Assembly (NCBI GenBank): GCA_012514125.1
Contig: JAAZAW010000300.1
Coordinates: 1-9,134 of the forward strand
DNA from: Phycisphaerae bacterium
Lineage (GTDB): Bacteria; Planctomycetota; Phycisphaerae; JAAYCJ01
Length of the DNA stretch: 9,134 bases
Direction of reading: 5' to 3'
Shown: in pieces, positions 1 through 5,686 of the stretch
Position numbering within the stretch: the first letter of the stretch is position 1
Layout of the letters: each line of letters opens with the position of its first letter
The notes under the pieces: model-generated
What the model saw: the letters and a program-made list of their open reading frames with translations, nothing else
Told to the model about the DNA's origin: nothing
Databases searched by the model: none
Program-made: the position numbers and the translations under genes

Positions 1-765
1 ATTGATGCCGTCAAACGGATTCTTGACAAAACGAACAGAAGCATCTACAGCCATCAAGTTCTGACCTTCCTTATTGTGGTTGGTGCTATTTGCTTCAATA
101 TTGTTTGCCGATGAGGTACCTGCAAGCAAAGTAGTTGCTTTGTCACAATCCGGTTTAGCACCATTATTTTCATCGCCACCAATGGTAAAACCAGGTTTAA
201 CCGATGTGGTCCAGTAACTTGAGAACGGCGCCTGGAATGAATAAGCGATCAGAGCGCCAGCTCGCTGATCAGTATAGAAATCAGAGAAAAACTTTGGCGA
301 TCCGGTGGTGGTACCGTCTTTCAGGTCATCTTCGATGGCATTTTTCCCTTTAACTGATGGGCAAACGAAAACCTTCGGTGTAGCTTGACCATTACGGCAG
401 AGCAACCACAGACAGGCGGAAACAGTCGGTGTGGTCCTTGCAGTTGTATTTTTGGATGAATCAAATGGATCATCAGTATATGCTGTATTTAAATTTCGCC
501 ACGGACTTTGATCGCCAGCAGCTTTATTCACATCCGTCGCTGTAATTGTGCCGGCTTCATCCGCGGGAATGGCAGGAAACTTTTCCCCATTATCTTGGGC
601 ATATATATTTAAGCCAGTTCCGATTTGTTTCAAGTTTGACGAGCAAACCGCACGCCGAGCGGATTCGCGAGCGCGTCCAAGAGCAGGCAATAAAATAGCA
701 ATTAACAACGCAATGATCGCAACAACGACCAATAGCTCAATTAACGTAAACGCTTTCTTTTTCAT
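1..765 (-). CDS. prepilin-type N-terminal cleavage/methylation domain protein (3' end beyond window)
   Basis: Open from an ATG at 765 to the left edge, giving 255 codons without a stop, so the C-terminus is missing. The N-terminus MKKKA-FTLIELLVVVAII is a class III (type IV pilin-like) signal: a short basic leader, cleavage before Phe6, Glu at mature position 5, then a hydrophobic helix to about residue 27 and the ARESARRAVCSSNLKQI segment typical of planctomycete prepilins. The residue before the cut is Ala, not the canonical Gly. Near the window edge, NH-x10-DA followed by VRF resembles the H-x9-DG end of DUF1559-like proteins. GGAG lies 8 nt before the start. It follows its paralogue by 36 bp and is probably co-transcribed as the second gene. 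By family it would be processed by prepilin peptidase and act in a pseudopilus or pilus-like structure; the substrate is unknown. Confidence 0.9.
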   Translation of the reverse strand, partial: MKKKAFTLIELLVVVAIIALLIAILLPALGRARESARRAVCSSNLKQIGTGLNIYAQDNGEKFPAIPADEAGTITATDVNKAAGDQSPWRNLNTAYTDDPFDSSKNTTARTTPTVSACLWLLCRNGQATPKVFVCPSVKGKNAIEDDLKDGTTTGSPKFFSDFYTDQRAGALIAYSFQAPFSSYWTTSVKPGFTIGGDENNGAKPDCDKATTLLAGTSSANNIEANSTNHNKEGQNLMAVDASVRFVKNPFDGIN

Positions 766-801
766 TTGATAGTCTCCAGTAATTAATAAACATCTTTTTG
801 A

Positions 802-1800
802 TTATATATTTGGATCGTCCATATCTTTATCCAAAGGAATCAATACAGTGTCCCAATTTGTGGTGTCAACAGCCGGTTTAACTTTCTTAACACCGGGAAC
901 GGTATTCGCAGCTCCAGTCGCAGTATCGCGGGATGTAAAAATATTATCTTTGTTTACACCGACATAGGCGGTTTTTTCAAAGGTCGCATGGCCGTCACCA
1001 TACAAGCAATTCTGACCATCACCTACATGATTTTTGCTGTTTATGTAAAGCTTAAGATTGTTTTGATTCGTCGTACTGTAATCAGAATTAACAACGTCCG
1101 ATTGAGCAAAAGTCGGATTGGCACCATTATTCTGATCCGCCGCGATGATAATACGGGGATCAGTATCAACGGCCCACATATCCCAAGTACCCTTACCGCC
1201 GGATAAACTTGAATACGGTTGAATAGTCGAATAAGAAATCGTAGAAGTCGGCAATGTATTTACAGGCGGTGGGGTACCGGGAGTAGTCGAGCTGTACCAT
1301 GGAAAATCAATAAAGTTTTCAGGAGTGGGTTCTGCACCGCCGTCACGAGCCCAAGCTTTCTGACCAGCCTGTTCCGAACTTGGACAAAGGAAAATTTCCG
1401 GCTGGGCTAAGTCGGCCCGTACCAGTTTCCATAACATCATGGATGTTGATACATCGCAGCCATCTTCTAAGTCACTGTCATTATCGACACCATTAGTACC
1501 AGTGGGAGTCTTAAGTTGGAAAGTAACATTTTTTTCTGCAAGAACCCGAGCGATTTTCTTCTGTTTACCACTACTATCTTTTCCTGGGTCTGTCATTGGG
1601 AACATGCCGTGATAATCGCCACTATAGATGACCATCCCCGTATGAATCTGCTTCAGATTCGAAGCACAAGCGGCTCGTTTGGCTGATTCACGTGCCTTAC
1701 CAAGTGCCGGCAGCAGAATGGCGATCAACAACGCGATGATCGCGATAACCACTAACAGCTCGATCAGTGTAAAACCTTTTGATCGATTCTTCATTTTCAT
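802..1800 (-). CDS. prepilin-type protein, DUF1559-like H-x10-DG variant
   Basis: This 332-residue protein begins MKMKNRSKG-FTLIELLVVIAII: a basic leader, Gly9/Phe10 prepilin peptidase site, Glu14 at mature +5 and a hydrophobic helix to about residue 30. The helix is followed by the conserved ARESAKRAACASNLKQIHTG stretch. The rest is a polar, probably beta-rich periplasmic domain. Toward the C-terminus, NHVGDGQNCLYGDGHATFEK is an H-x10-DG version of the H-x9-DG processing-associated motif. The protein is clearly paralogous to the downstream gene, with the same first ~50 residues and the same DEN/DQN-NGA and GQN-L motifs. GGAGG sits only about 3 nt before the ATG at 1800; the second ATG at 1794 (Met3) has 9-nt spacing and may be the real start. 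It is the first gene of the operon and is preceded by an unusual leader. The role in secretion or surface structure is inferred from the family only. Confidence 0.9.
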   Translation of the reverse strand: MKMKNRSKGFTLIELLVVIAIIALLIAILLPALGKARESAKRAACASNLKQIHTGMVIYSGDYHGMFPMTDPGKDSSGKQKKIARVLAEKNVTFQLKTPTGTNGVDNDSDLEDGCDVSTSMMLWKLVRADLAQPEIFLCPSSEQAGQKAWARDGGAEPTPENFIDFPWYSSTTPGTPPPVNTLPTSTISYSTIQPYSSLSGGKGTWDMWAVDTDPRIIIAADQNNGANPTFAQSDVVNSDYSTTNQNNLKLYINSKNHVGDGQNCLYGDGHATFEKTAYVGVNKDNIFTSRDTATGAANTVPGVKKVKPAVDTTNWDTVLIPLDKDMDDPNI

Positions 1801-1815
1801 TTTCCTCCAAAAACA

Positions 1816-1977
1816 TTAATTCAAATCATAAACACACACAAACTTCGATGCTAAAGCCTTCGTTGACTCAAATTTGATAACAAAATAAGTCCATGCCGCT
1901 TTAATTGCCGCAAACCAGGAACCACCCGACGGGTGAATCCGGTTTTTGTAACTAAAGCAACAAAATATGTCGTCAAC
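1816..1977 (-). promoter_or_regulatory. structured 5' leader of the prepilin operon (possible untranslated or decayed reading frame)
   Basis: This stretch lies just before the prepilin ribosome binding site. It contains an imperfect hairpin at 1912-1945: AAACC/GGTTT, one bulged A, GGA/TCC, a 2x2 internal loop, then CACCC/GGGTG around a GAC triloop. The inner core CACCCGACGGGTG is a near-perfect dyad and could instead be an operator. One minus-strand frame is open for 53 codons between in-frame stops (reading for example RIHPSGGSWFAAIKAAWTYF), but it has no ATG, GTG or TTG start, so it is not called a gene. Candidate roles are cis-regulatory RNA, operator, or remnant of a 3' gene end. Confidence 0.4.
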
Positions 1978-2016
1978 TCAAGCTATACTAACAGAACTTA
2001 TTCAATCTCGGCATCT

Positions 2017-2133
2017 TCACCTTTCCTCTGCAGCGAAAAAGTGCGATTCCTGCGTTGAATACGTTCGTTTAGCCAACTTTTTAACATCTTCGGCTGGTTT
2101 CTGGAGGTCTTCAGGCGAGAAAATATCGAAAAT
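2017..2133 (-). other. startless open frame, possible gene remnant or leader segment
   Basis: A 38-codon minus-strand frame with protein-like composition (FSPEDLQKPAEDVKKLAKRT is part of it), ended by TGA at 2017 and bounded upstream by TAA at 2134. It has no usual start codon. A second frame across the same DNA (1998-2087) has an ATG and 29 codons but no clear ribosome binding site. The stretch appears richer in GC than its AT-rich surroundings. It may be a decayed gene end or part of a long prepilin leader. Confidence that it encodes a functional protein is low. Confidence 0.2.
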
Positions 2134-2238
2134 TTATCAAAATAAGCGAATAATAAAGAATGATAACATTAGGATATAAATACTGACTGAATAATAAATA
2201 GATGATATCGCCGTCTCACACGTTTTTGGCAAAGATCG

Positions 2239-2260
2239 GTATTGCAATGACTCGCAATAC
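2239..2260. repeat. perfect 7-bp inverted repeat
   Basis: GTATTGC (2239-2245) and GCAATAC (2254-2260) are perfect inverted copies around an 8-nt spacer, in AT-rich DNA upstream of the prepilin leader. No T-run follows on either strand, so an operator is more likely than a terminator. A weak promoter-like pair on the minus strand (TTGCCA 2232-2227, 17 bp, GATATC 2209-2204) lies just downstream, which would place the dyad upstream of the -35. Confidence 0.3.
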
Positions 2261-2317
2261 ATAAACATTCTCTAAATGTCCATATTACGACATCTTGTAA
2301 ATGTGTCAAGAGAAAAA

Positions 2318-2353
2318 AACAAGAAAACTTTTCATACTTGTTAATTTCTTGTT
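2318..2353. repeat. perfect 9-bp inverted repeat with 18-nt loop
   Basis: AACAAGAAA (2318-2326) and TTTCTTGTT (2345-2353) are perfect complements in an AT-rich intergenic region. The hairpin is AT-dominated and lacks a downstream T-tract. It could be an operator or merely a consequence of AT-rich composition. Confidence 0.25.
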
Positions 2354-2422
2354 CACAATTCCCTTGTCGTTCTTATCTTTACTTATATGTGTTTGATTTA
2401 ATATCACCGTGTATTAAAATGT

Positions 2423-2519
2423 CAAAAATTCGGTCCCTGAGCTTGCCGAAGGGACTTATCGCCATGTGCGTTTCATCTGCGAAAGACCCTTCGGCAGGCT
2501 CAGGGTCCGGATTTTGGCG
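2423..2519. repeat. REP-like long palindromic repeat
   Basis: The left arm (CGGTCCCTGAGCTTGCCGAA..., 2431-2453) is matched by the inverted right arm (CCCTTCGGCAGGCTCAGGGT..., 2487-2509) with two differences in 23 positions, one of which is a G-T wobble. Weaker pairing continues outward through CAAAAATT and ATTTTGG, giving arms of about 30 nt around a loop of about 33 nt. From general knowledge, the CCCTGAGC-x-TG-x-CGAAGGG core is a recurrent dispersed palindrome in environmental bacterial genomes, usually grouped with REP-type elements. No transposase gene is adjacent. Confidence 0.75.
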
Positions 2520-2546
2520 GTTTCGATAGTATGATTTCAACACAAT

Positions 2547-2608
2547 ACTTCCAACTTCTTCCAACTTCTTCCAACTTCTTCCAACTTCTTCCAACTTCTT
2601 CCAACTTC
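2547..2608. repeat. 10-bp tandem repeat, unit CCAACTTCTT, about 6 copies
   Basis: Five perfect copies of CCAACTTCTT run from 2551 to 2600, with ACTT before them and CCAACTTC after, giving 62 bp of perfect periodicity. The same pyrimidine-rich word recurs singly near 5600, 5675, 8405, 8430 and 8960. Any reading frame across it (for example EEVGRSWKKLEEVG on the minus strand) is repeat-derived and not a gene. The copy number may vary between strains. Confidence 0.9.
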
Positions 2609-2640
2609 AACTCTTCTTCAACTTCGTCTCAACTTCTCTT

Positions 2641-2768
2641 CCCTGGCGTCTTGGCGGCTCCCCTCCTTTCGTCATTCCGGACCCCCGTCTTCACGGGGAT
2701 AACTCCGGCGGGAATCCAGAAACGGCTCGAGCCGTTGGACAATCCTATTCCAACTTCCGACTTCCAAC
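2641..2768 (+). repeat. composite dispersed intergenic repeat, copy 1 (most complete)
   Basis: Modules in order: TGGCGTCTTGGCGG (2644-2657); CGTCATTCC (2670-2678) paired with GGAATCC (2711-2717) around an inner hairpin CCCCGT-CTTC-ACGGGG; the perfect 16-bp palindrome AACGGCTCGAGCCGTT (2721-2736); GGACAATCC (2737-2745); then TTCCAACTTCC. The same order is seen at 8280-8460, and parts of it at 5592-5686 and 8940-8990. The CGTCATTCC...GGAATCCAG module resembles short inverted repeats common in many bacterial genomes. The element carries no gene. Confidence 0.75.
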
Positions 2769-2800
2769 ACAAAATTTGCTCTCCCACCGTCCCTTTTCTA

Positions 2801-2828
2801 TTGACAACCGCAAGCCAAACGATAGTCT
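2801..2828 (+). promoter_or_regulatory. possible promoter for the TPR gene
   Basis: A perfect -35 TTGACA (2801-2806) is followed after 16 bp by TAGTCT (2823-2828), a 3-of-6 match to the -10. This would give a 5' leader of about 125 nt. An alternative pair nearer the gene is GTGAAA (2918-2923), 17 bp, TATAGT (2941-2946), but its start site would overlap the ribosome binding site. Neither is strong. Confidence 0.3.
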
Positions 2829-2960
2829 ATTAATTTATATATAGTCCTTTTAACAACTATTTATGGCTTACACCGGTTCGGCGCGTTTTTTTTGTCCCTT
2901 CGCGGTGACAGGCCATAGTGAAATGAAAATCAATATCGATTATAGTACAGGAACAAACCC

Positions 2961-4409
2961 GTGACTTACAATCCGCCCCAAATACCGGAAGAAGCTCGCA
3001 AAATCGCTCAGCGTTTTTTTGAACATGCCGTGACCGTAGCTGAAACACGCAATTTCGATTACGCCATTGAACTCTACCTTCAAGGCCTGGCCAAAGACCC
3101 CCAAGCCGTCGAAAAAGGCCATAAACCCCTGCGGGAATATTCCTTTAAACGTCTTGCCCTGGGCGGAAAAAAAGCGGGCTTCCTCGAATCGCTCAAACGC
3201 AGTACCTCCAATAAAAAAGACCCCATTCAGGCCATGCTGAACTCCGAATATTTCCTCGCCAAGGACCCGCTCAACGTCACCTATGCCGAAGCGGTCGTTA
3301 AAAATGCCGATCAGGCCGAACTGCCTGAAACGCTTCTGTGGTCGCTCAACGTCTGCCTCGAACTGACCAAACAGGAAAAGAAACTCAATCTCAATCGGCT
3401 TTTGATGATCAAAAACTATTTCGAAAAACTCGGCGACTCTTTTGAACAAGCCGGCCGACCCAAAGACGCCATCGCCAGTTTCGAAGGAGGCCTGGCCGCT
3501 CTGGATGTCGGCGTACAAACCGAAGCCGGACGCAACATGGATTTCGTCGGCCTTCAGCGAGACCTCGCCGGCAAGCTGACGATTCTACGCGGAAAATATG
3601 AACGGGCCGAAAGCTTCAGAGAATCCATCCGCGATGCCGATTCCCAAAAACACCTTCACGATCAGGGACGAATCATCAAAGGCGAAGAACTTCACGAAAG
3701 AAATATCCAAAAAACACGGGATGACTTCCAGGCCAATCCCGACGTCCCCGGAAAACTTAACACCTATGTCGATGCCCTCCTTCAGCGTGGGAAGCCGGAA
3801 GACGAAGAAATCGCCATTAACCTTCTCATCGAAAATTACCAGAAATTCAACCAGTACAGCTATAAAATGCGAGCCGACGATATCCGCATCCGTCAGCTCA
3901 CCCGAAACGCCCAGAGCATCAAATCAAAAATCGCCGCCTCGAAGGAATCCGATCCCGCACTGCAAGCCCAATTCGCCCAGGCCCTTGCCAAACTCGATGC
4001 CTTCGAACTCGGCGTTTTCAAGGAACGAGTCGAGCAATATCCCACCGACACCAAAATCAAATTTGAATATGGCCGTCGGCTTTACAAGGCAAAACAATAC
4101 GACGAATCAATCCCCGTCTTTCAGGCCGCCGGCTCCGACCCTCGTTTCGCCTCGCGTGCCAAATACCATATCGGCGCCTGCTTCTTCCAGAAAGAATGGT
4201 ACTCCCAGGCGGTCGACGTCTTGAAACAAGCCATCGAATCGCACGAAACTCCCGGCGATGCTCTTTCAAAGGAAATGTACTATATCCTGGCCCGTTCATA
4301 CGAAAGCGCGGGACAAAACGACGACGCTCGAAAAGCCTACAACAAACTCATTCAATGGGATTTCAACTATCGCGATGTCCGGCAGAGAATCGACAAACTC
4401 GGGCAATAA
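2961..4409 (+). CDS. tetratricopeptide repeat protein, cytoplasmic, function unknown
   Basis: A 482-residue protein starting at GTG, with AGGA (2949-2952) 8 nt upstream; the start MTYNPPQIPEEARK suits a soluble protein and no signal peptide or membrane segment is visible. It is almost entirely helical. TPR-like helix pairs are clearest near residues 12-40 (AVTVAETRNFDYAIELYLQG), 145-183 (FEKLGDSFEQAGRPKDAIAS) and 363-470 (FEYGRRLYKAKQYDESIPVF, then AKYHIGACFFQKEWYSQAVD and YILARSYESAGQNDDARKAY). The middle, about 235-355, is charged and probably coiled. TPR proteins are scaffolds for protein-protein contacts, so a partner-binding role is expected, but nothing identifies the partner. It stands alone: about 200 bp separate it from the following small membrane genes, which have their own leader. 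My impression is that such proteins are conserved in planctomycetes; this is unchecked. Confidence 0.88.
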   Translation: MTYNPPQIPEEARKIAQRFFEHAVTVAETRNFDYAIELYLQGLAKDPQAVEKGHKPLREYSFKRLALGGKKAGFLESLKRSTSNKKDPIQAMLNSEYFLAKDPLNVTYAEAVVKNADQAELPETLLWSLNVCLELTKQEKKLNLNRLLMIKNYFEKLGDSFEQAGRPKDAIASFEGGLAALDVGVQTEAGRNMDFVGLQRDLAGKLTILRGKYERAESFRESIRDADSQKHLHDQGRIIKGEELHERNIQKTRDDFQANPDVPGKLNTYVDALLQRGKPEDEEIAINLLIENYQKFNQYSYKMRADDIRIRQLTRNAQSIKSKIAASKESDPALQAQFAQALAKLDAFELGVFKERVEQYPTDTKIKFEYGRRLYKAKQYDESIPVFQAAGSDPRFASRAKYHIGACFFQKEWYSQAVDVLKQAIESHETPGDALSKEMYYILARSYESAGQNDDARKAYNKLIQWDFNYRDVRQRIDKLGQ

Positions 4410-4426
4410 CCCCCCAAAATCAAAAT

Positions 4427-4452
4427 AACTGGCATAAACCAAAATGCCTGTT
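4427..4452. terminator. weak hairpin after the TPR gene
   Basis: AAC-T-GGCAT (4427-4435) pairs with ATGCC-T-GTT (4444-4452) across one T-T mismatch and an 8-nt loop. On the plus strand an A-rich, not T-rich, tract follows, so it is a poor rho-independent terminator for the TPR gene. On the minus strand ATTTTGATTTTG follows, but no minus-strand gene needs it. Confidence 0.25.
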
Positions 4453-4477
4453 AAAATAAAACTGTTATATGACCTTA

Positions 4478-4604
4478 ATACGGATTTGATTGAATACATG
4501 TGAGGCTCAAAAATAAAAAAACTTATTGGGTAGAAGAACCTGAAAACAAGGGTACAACGATATTGCCCCCCCGCGCAAGAAGTAAGTGGAAATAGTATAA
4601 GGAG
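4478..4604 (+). promoter_or_regulatory. conserved promoter-leader module, copy A, ending at the ribosome binding site
   Basis: This sequence recurs at 9012-9134. Shared landmarks in the same order are ATACGGA, a TTGA-type -35 (TTGATT 4486-4491, with AAAAAT 17 bp on), TTGAAT, AAACT(T)ATT, a GGG triplet, GA-YATT and a C-run. They end in the core CCCCCGCGCAAGAAGTAAGT plus 10 nt to 4597, identical at 27 of 30 positions to 9105-9134. In this copy the core is followed at once by AGGAG (4600-4604), the ribosome binding site of the first small membrane gene. A leader acting on translation or transcript stability is plausible. It matches no riboswitch class I can recognise by eye. Confidence 0.6.
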
Positions 4605-4612
4605 TTTTTTCT

Positions 4613-4810
4613 ATGTTCAAACAATGCAAATATGCTCTGCTTTGCATGTTGACCTCGACCACCGCAGCCATGGCTCAAAAAGCCGCCGATCCTCAGGAGG
4701 TCCTGATTCCTGAACAAAGCATCATTCTTCCCTGGATCGTCGGATTGGGTATCTTCGCCGCGGTCCTGATCGTCGGGTTCAAACATTCCGGCAGAACACA
4801 CCTCGACTAA
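4613..4810 (+). CDS. small exported single-pass membrane protein, unknown function
   Basis: A 65-residue protein. Residues 1-21 (MFKQCKYALLCMLTSTTAAMA) look like a Sec signal peptide with an AMA/Q cleavage site. A short polar stretch (QKAADPQEVLIPEQS) follows, then one membrane helix at about 37-56 (IILPWIVGLGIFAAVLIVGF) and a short basic tail ending RTHLD. The predicted product is therefore a membrane peptide of about 44 residues with an exported N-terminus. AGGAG lies 8 nt before the ATG, a strong site. It is first in a three-gene plus-strand cluster, 28 bp before the next gene, and sits directly behind the conserved leader. I do not recognise the family. The signal peptide, ribosome binding site and clustering support it as a real gene despite its size. 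It could be an accessory subunit of a membrane complex. Confidence 0.78.
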   Translation: MFKQCKYALLCMLTSTTAAMAQKAADPQEVLIPEQSIILPWIVGLGIFAAVLIVGFKHSGRTHLD

Positions 4811-4838
4811 ACTTAAAAAACCATCTTACGGGAGGAAA

Positions 4839-5165
4839 ATGAGAATGAAAAATTACTTGATAATCGGGCTTATTGTTCTCAACGTCGTTCTGGTCGGCAC
4901 GCTCGCCGTGGGCCTCCTGAACATTCCCCAGGCCAATGCTCAACCCATCCCCCTTTCCGGCAACTTCCTGATGGTCAGCGGAGCCATTCTCGGCAGTAAA
5001 TCGGACATCGTCTACGTCATCGATCTCGAAAACCGCAGACTTCTGGCCTTGTATTACGATCGCGCCTCCGAAAAGACCAGTTCCGTCGGAACACGCGACC
5101 TCATACGGGACCTCGGCAGCGAACCCGAAGGATCACGCCGACGCGTCCCCATCAGGCCACGATAA
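4839..5165 (+). CDS. small membrane-anchored protein, paralogue of the next gene
   Basis: A 108-residue protein with an N-terminal hydrophobic helix at about 5-28 (YLIIGLIVLNVVLVGTLAVG) and a possible signal peptidase site after QANA (residue 34). It then has a compact, probably beta-rich exported domain (SGNFLMVSGAI... IVYVIDLENRRLLALYYD, residues 40-74) and a basic tail (GSRRRVPIRPR). The VYVID-x3-RRL-x3-YYD block is matched in the next gene by LFLLD-x3-RNM-x2-YYYD, suggesting tandem duplication. GGGAGG (4830-4835) is only 3 nt from the first ATG; the second ATG at 4845 (MKNYLIIG) is better spaced at 9 nt and is probably the true start. It lies 28 bp after the upstream gene and 35 bp before its paralogue, consistent with one operon. 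No enzymatic motif is visible and no function is known to me. Confidence 0.82.
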   Translation: MRMKNYLIIGLIVLNVVLVGTLAVGLLNIPQANAQPIPLSGNFLMVSGAILGSKSDIVYVIDLENRRLLALYYDRASEKTSSVGTRDLIRDLGSEPEGSRRRVPIRPR

Positions 5166-5200
5166 TAAACCATCACCCTTAACCGCAAAGGAGTTTTCTT

Positions 5201-5509
5201 ATGGATCGGAAAAACATAACTATCATAACTCTCACAACCACCGCCGTCATTTTGCTCGCGGCCCTTGTCTTCGTACAGATGTTTAACTCGCCCAACGTCG
5301 TTGTCGCCGGTTCCATGGAAGCGAGAGGCGGCGATTATGTCGCCACCATGGGCAAAATCGCTTCAGACGTCGAAGCACTTTTCCTCCTCGACGCCCGTTC
5401 GAGAAACATGGGAATTTACTATTACGACAATAACTCAAAACGCATCGAGCTTTATCAGGTTCTGCCCCTCGCCCAGATCGAACGCCCCGCAGATCGTGAC
5501 CTGCGATAA
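5201..5509 (+). CDS. small membrane-anchored protein, paralogue of the preceding gene
   Basis: A 102-residue protein: short charged start (MDRKN), one hydrophobic helix at about 7-27 (TIITLTTTAVILLAALVFVQ), then an exported domain of about 70 residues. The core GGDYVATMGKIASDVEALFL and LDARSRNMGIYYYDNNSKRI aligns by eye with the preceding protein's NFLMVSGAI...VYVIDLENRRLLALYYD. Both end near an arginine-rich or RDL segment. AAGGAG is 7 nt before the ATG, a strong site. It is the last gene of the cluster and is followed 20 bp later by a strong hairpin. The family is unknown to me. The shared anchor plus small domain suggests that the two act together, perhaps as a heteromer in the envelope; this is inference. 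Confidence 0.82.
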   Translation: MDRKNITIITLTTTAVILLAALVFVQMFNSPNVVVAGSMEARGGDYVATMGKIASDVEALFLLDARSRNMGIYYYDNNSKRIELYQVLPLAQIERPADRDLR

Positions 5510-5528
5510 CCTAAACGAATATACACGC

Positions 5529-5564
5529 CGATAGAGGCCTTCGCCCCACGAAGAGCCTCTATCG
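5529..5564. terminator. strong bidirectional hairpin between convergent genes
   Basis: CGATAGAGGC (5529-5538) and GCCTCTATCG (5555-5564) pair perfectly over 10 bp. CTTCG/CGAAG extends the stem inside, with one bulged A and a CCCCA loop. It lies 20 bp after the last small membrane gene. The downstream tract (ACGATCATTTCCC) has only three Ts in a row, so termination may need help, or the hairpin may protect the 3' end. Confidence 0.65.
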
Positions 5565-5591
5565 ACGATCATTTCCCTCGCCAGAAAACAA

Positions 5592-5686
5592 TCTTTCCAA
5601 CTTCTTCTATTCTCTTAATTTTCTTTTCTTAACCTGGCATCCCTGGTGTCTTGGCGGTTCAATCTCTTCTCTTCCAACTTCCAACG
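5592..5686 (+). repeat. composite dispersed intergenic repeat, copy 2 (partial)
   Basis: It contains the CTTCCAACTTC-type pyrimidine tract (5595-5608 and 5670-5682) and the TGGTGTCTTGGCGGTTCAAT module (5644-5663). The CGTCATTCC and AACGGC palindrome modules are absent. The repeat ends directly at the stop codon of the sulfur-trafficking fusion gene, so that gene's 3' flank is repeat-derived. Confidence 0.6.

Noticed and set aside
2547..2608. CRISPR array
   Set aside because: The units are contiguous 10-mers without spacers and no cas gene is present.
2531..2833. 100-codon plus-strand open frame
   Set aside because: It runs through the tandem and composite repeats and its residues are repeat translations.
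2940..3518. 192-codon open frame on the minus strand
   Set aside because: Antisense to the start of the TPR gene; its Phe/Gly-rich composition is a shadow of the Glu/Ala codons opposite.
4478..4604. Known riboswitch class
   Set aside because: By eye I found none of the conserved cores of the cobalamin, TPP, SAM, c-di-GMP, fluoride or preQ1 classes; a covariance-model scan would decide.
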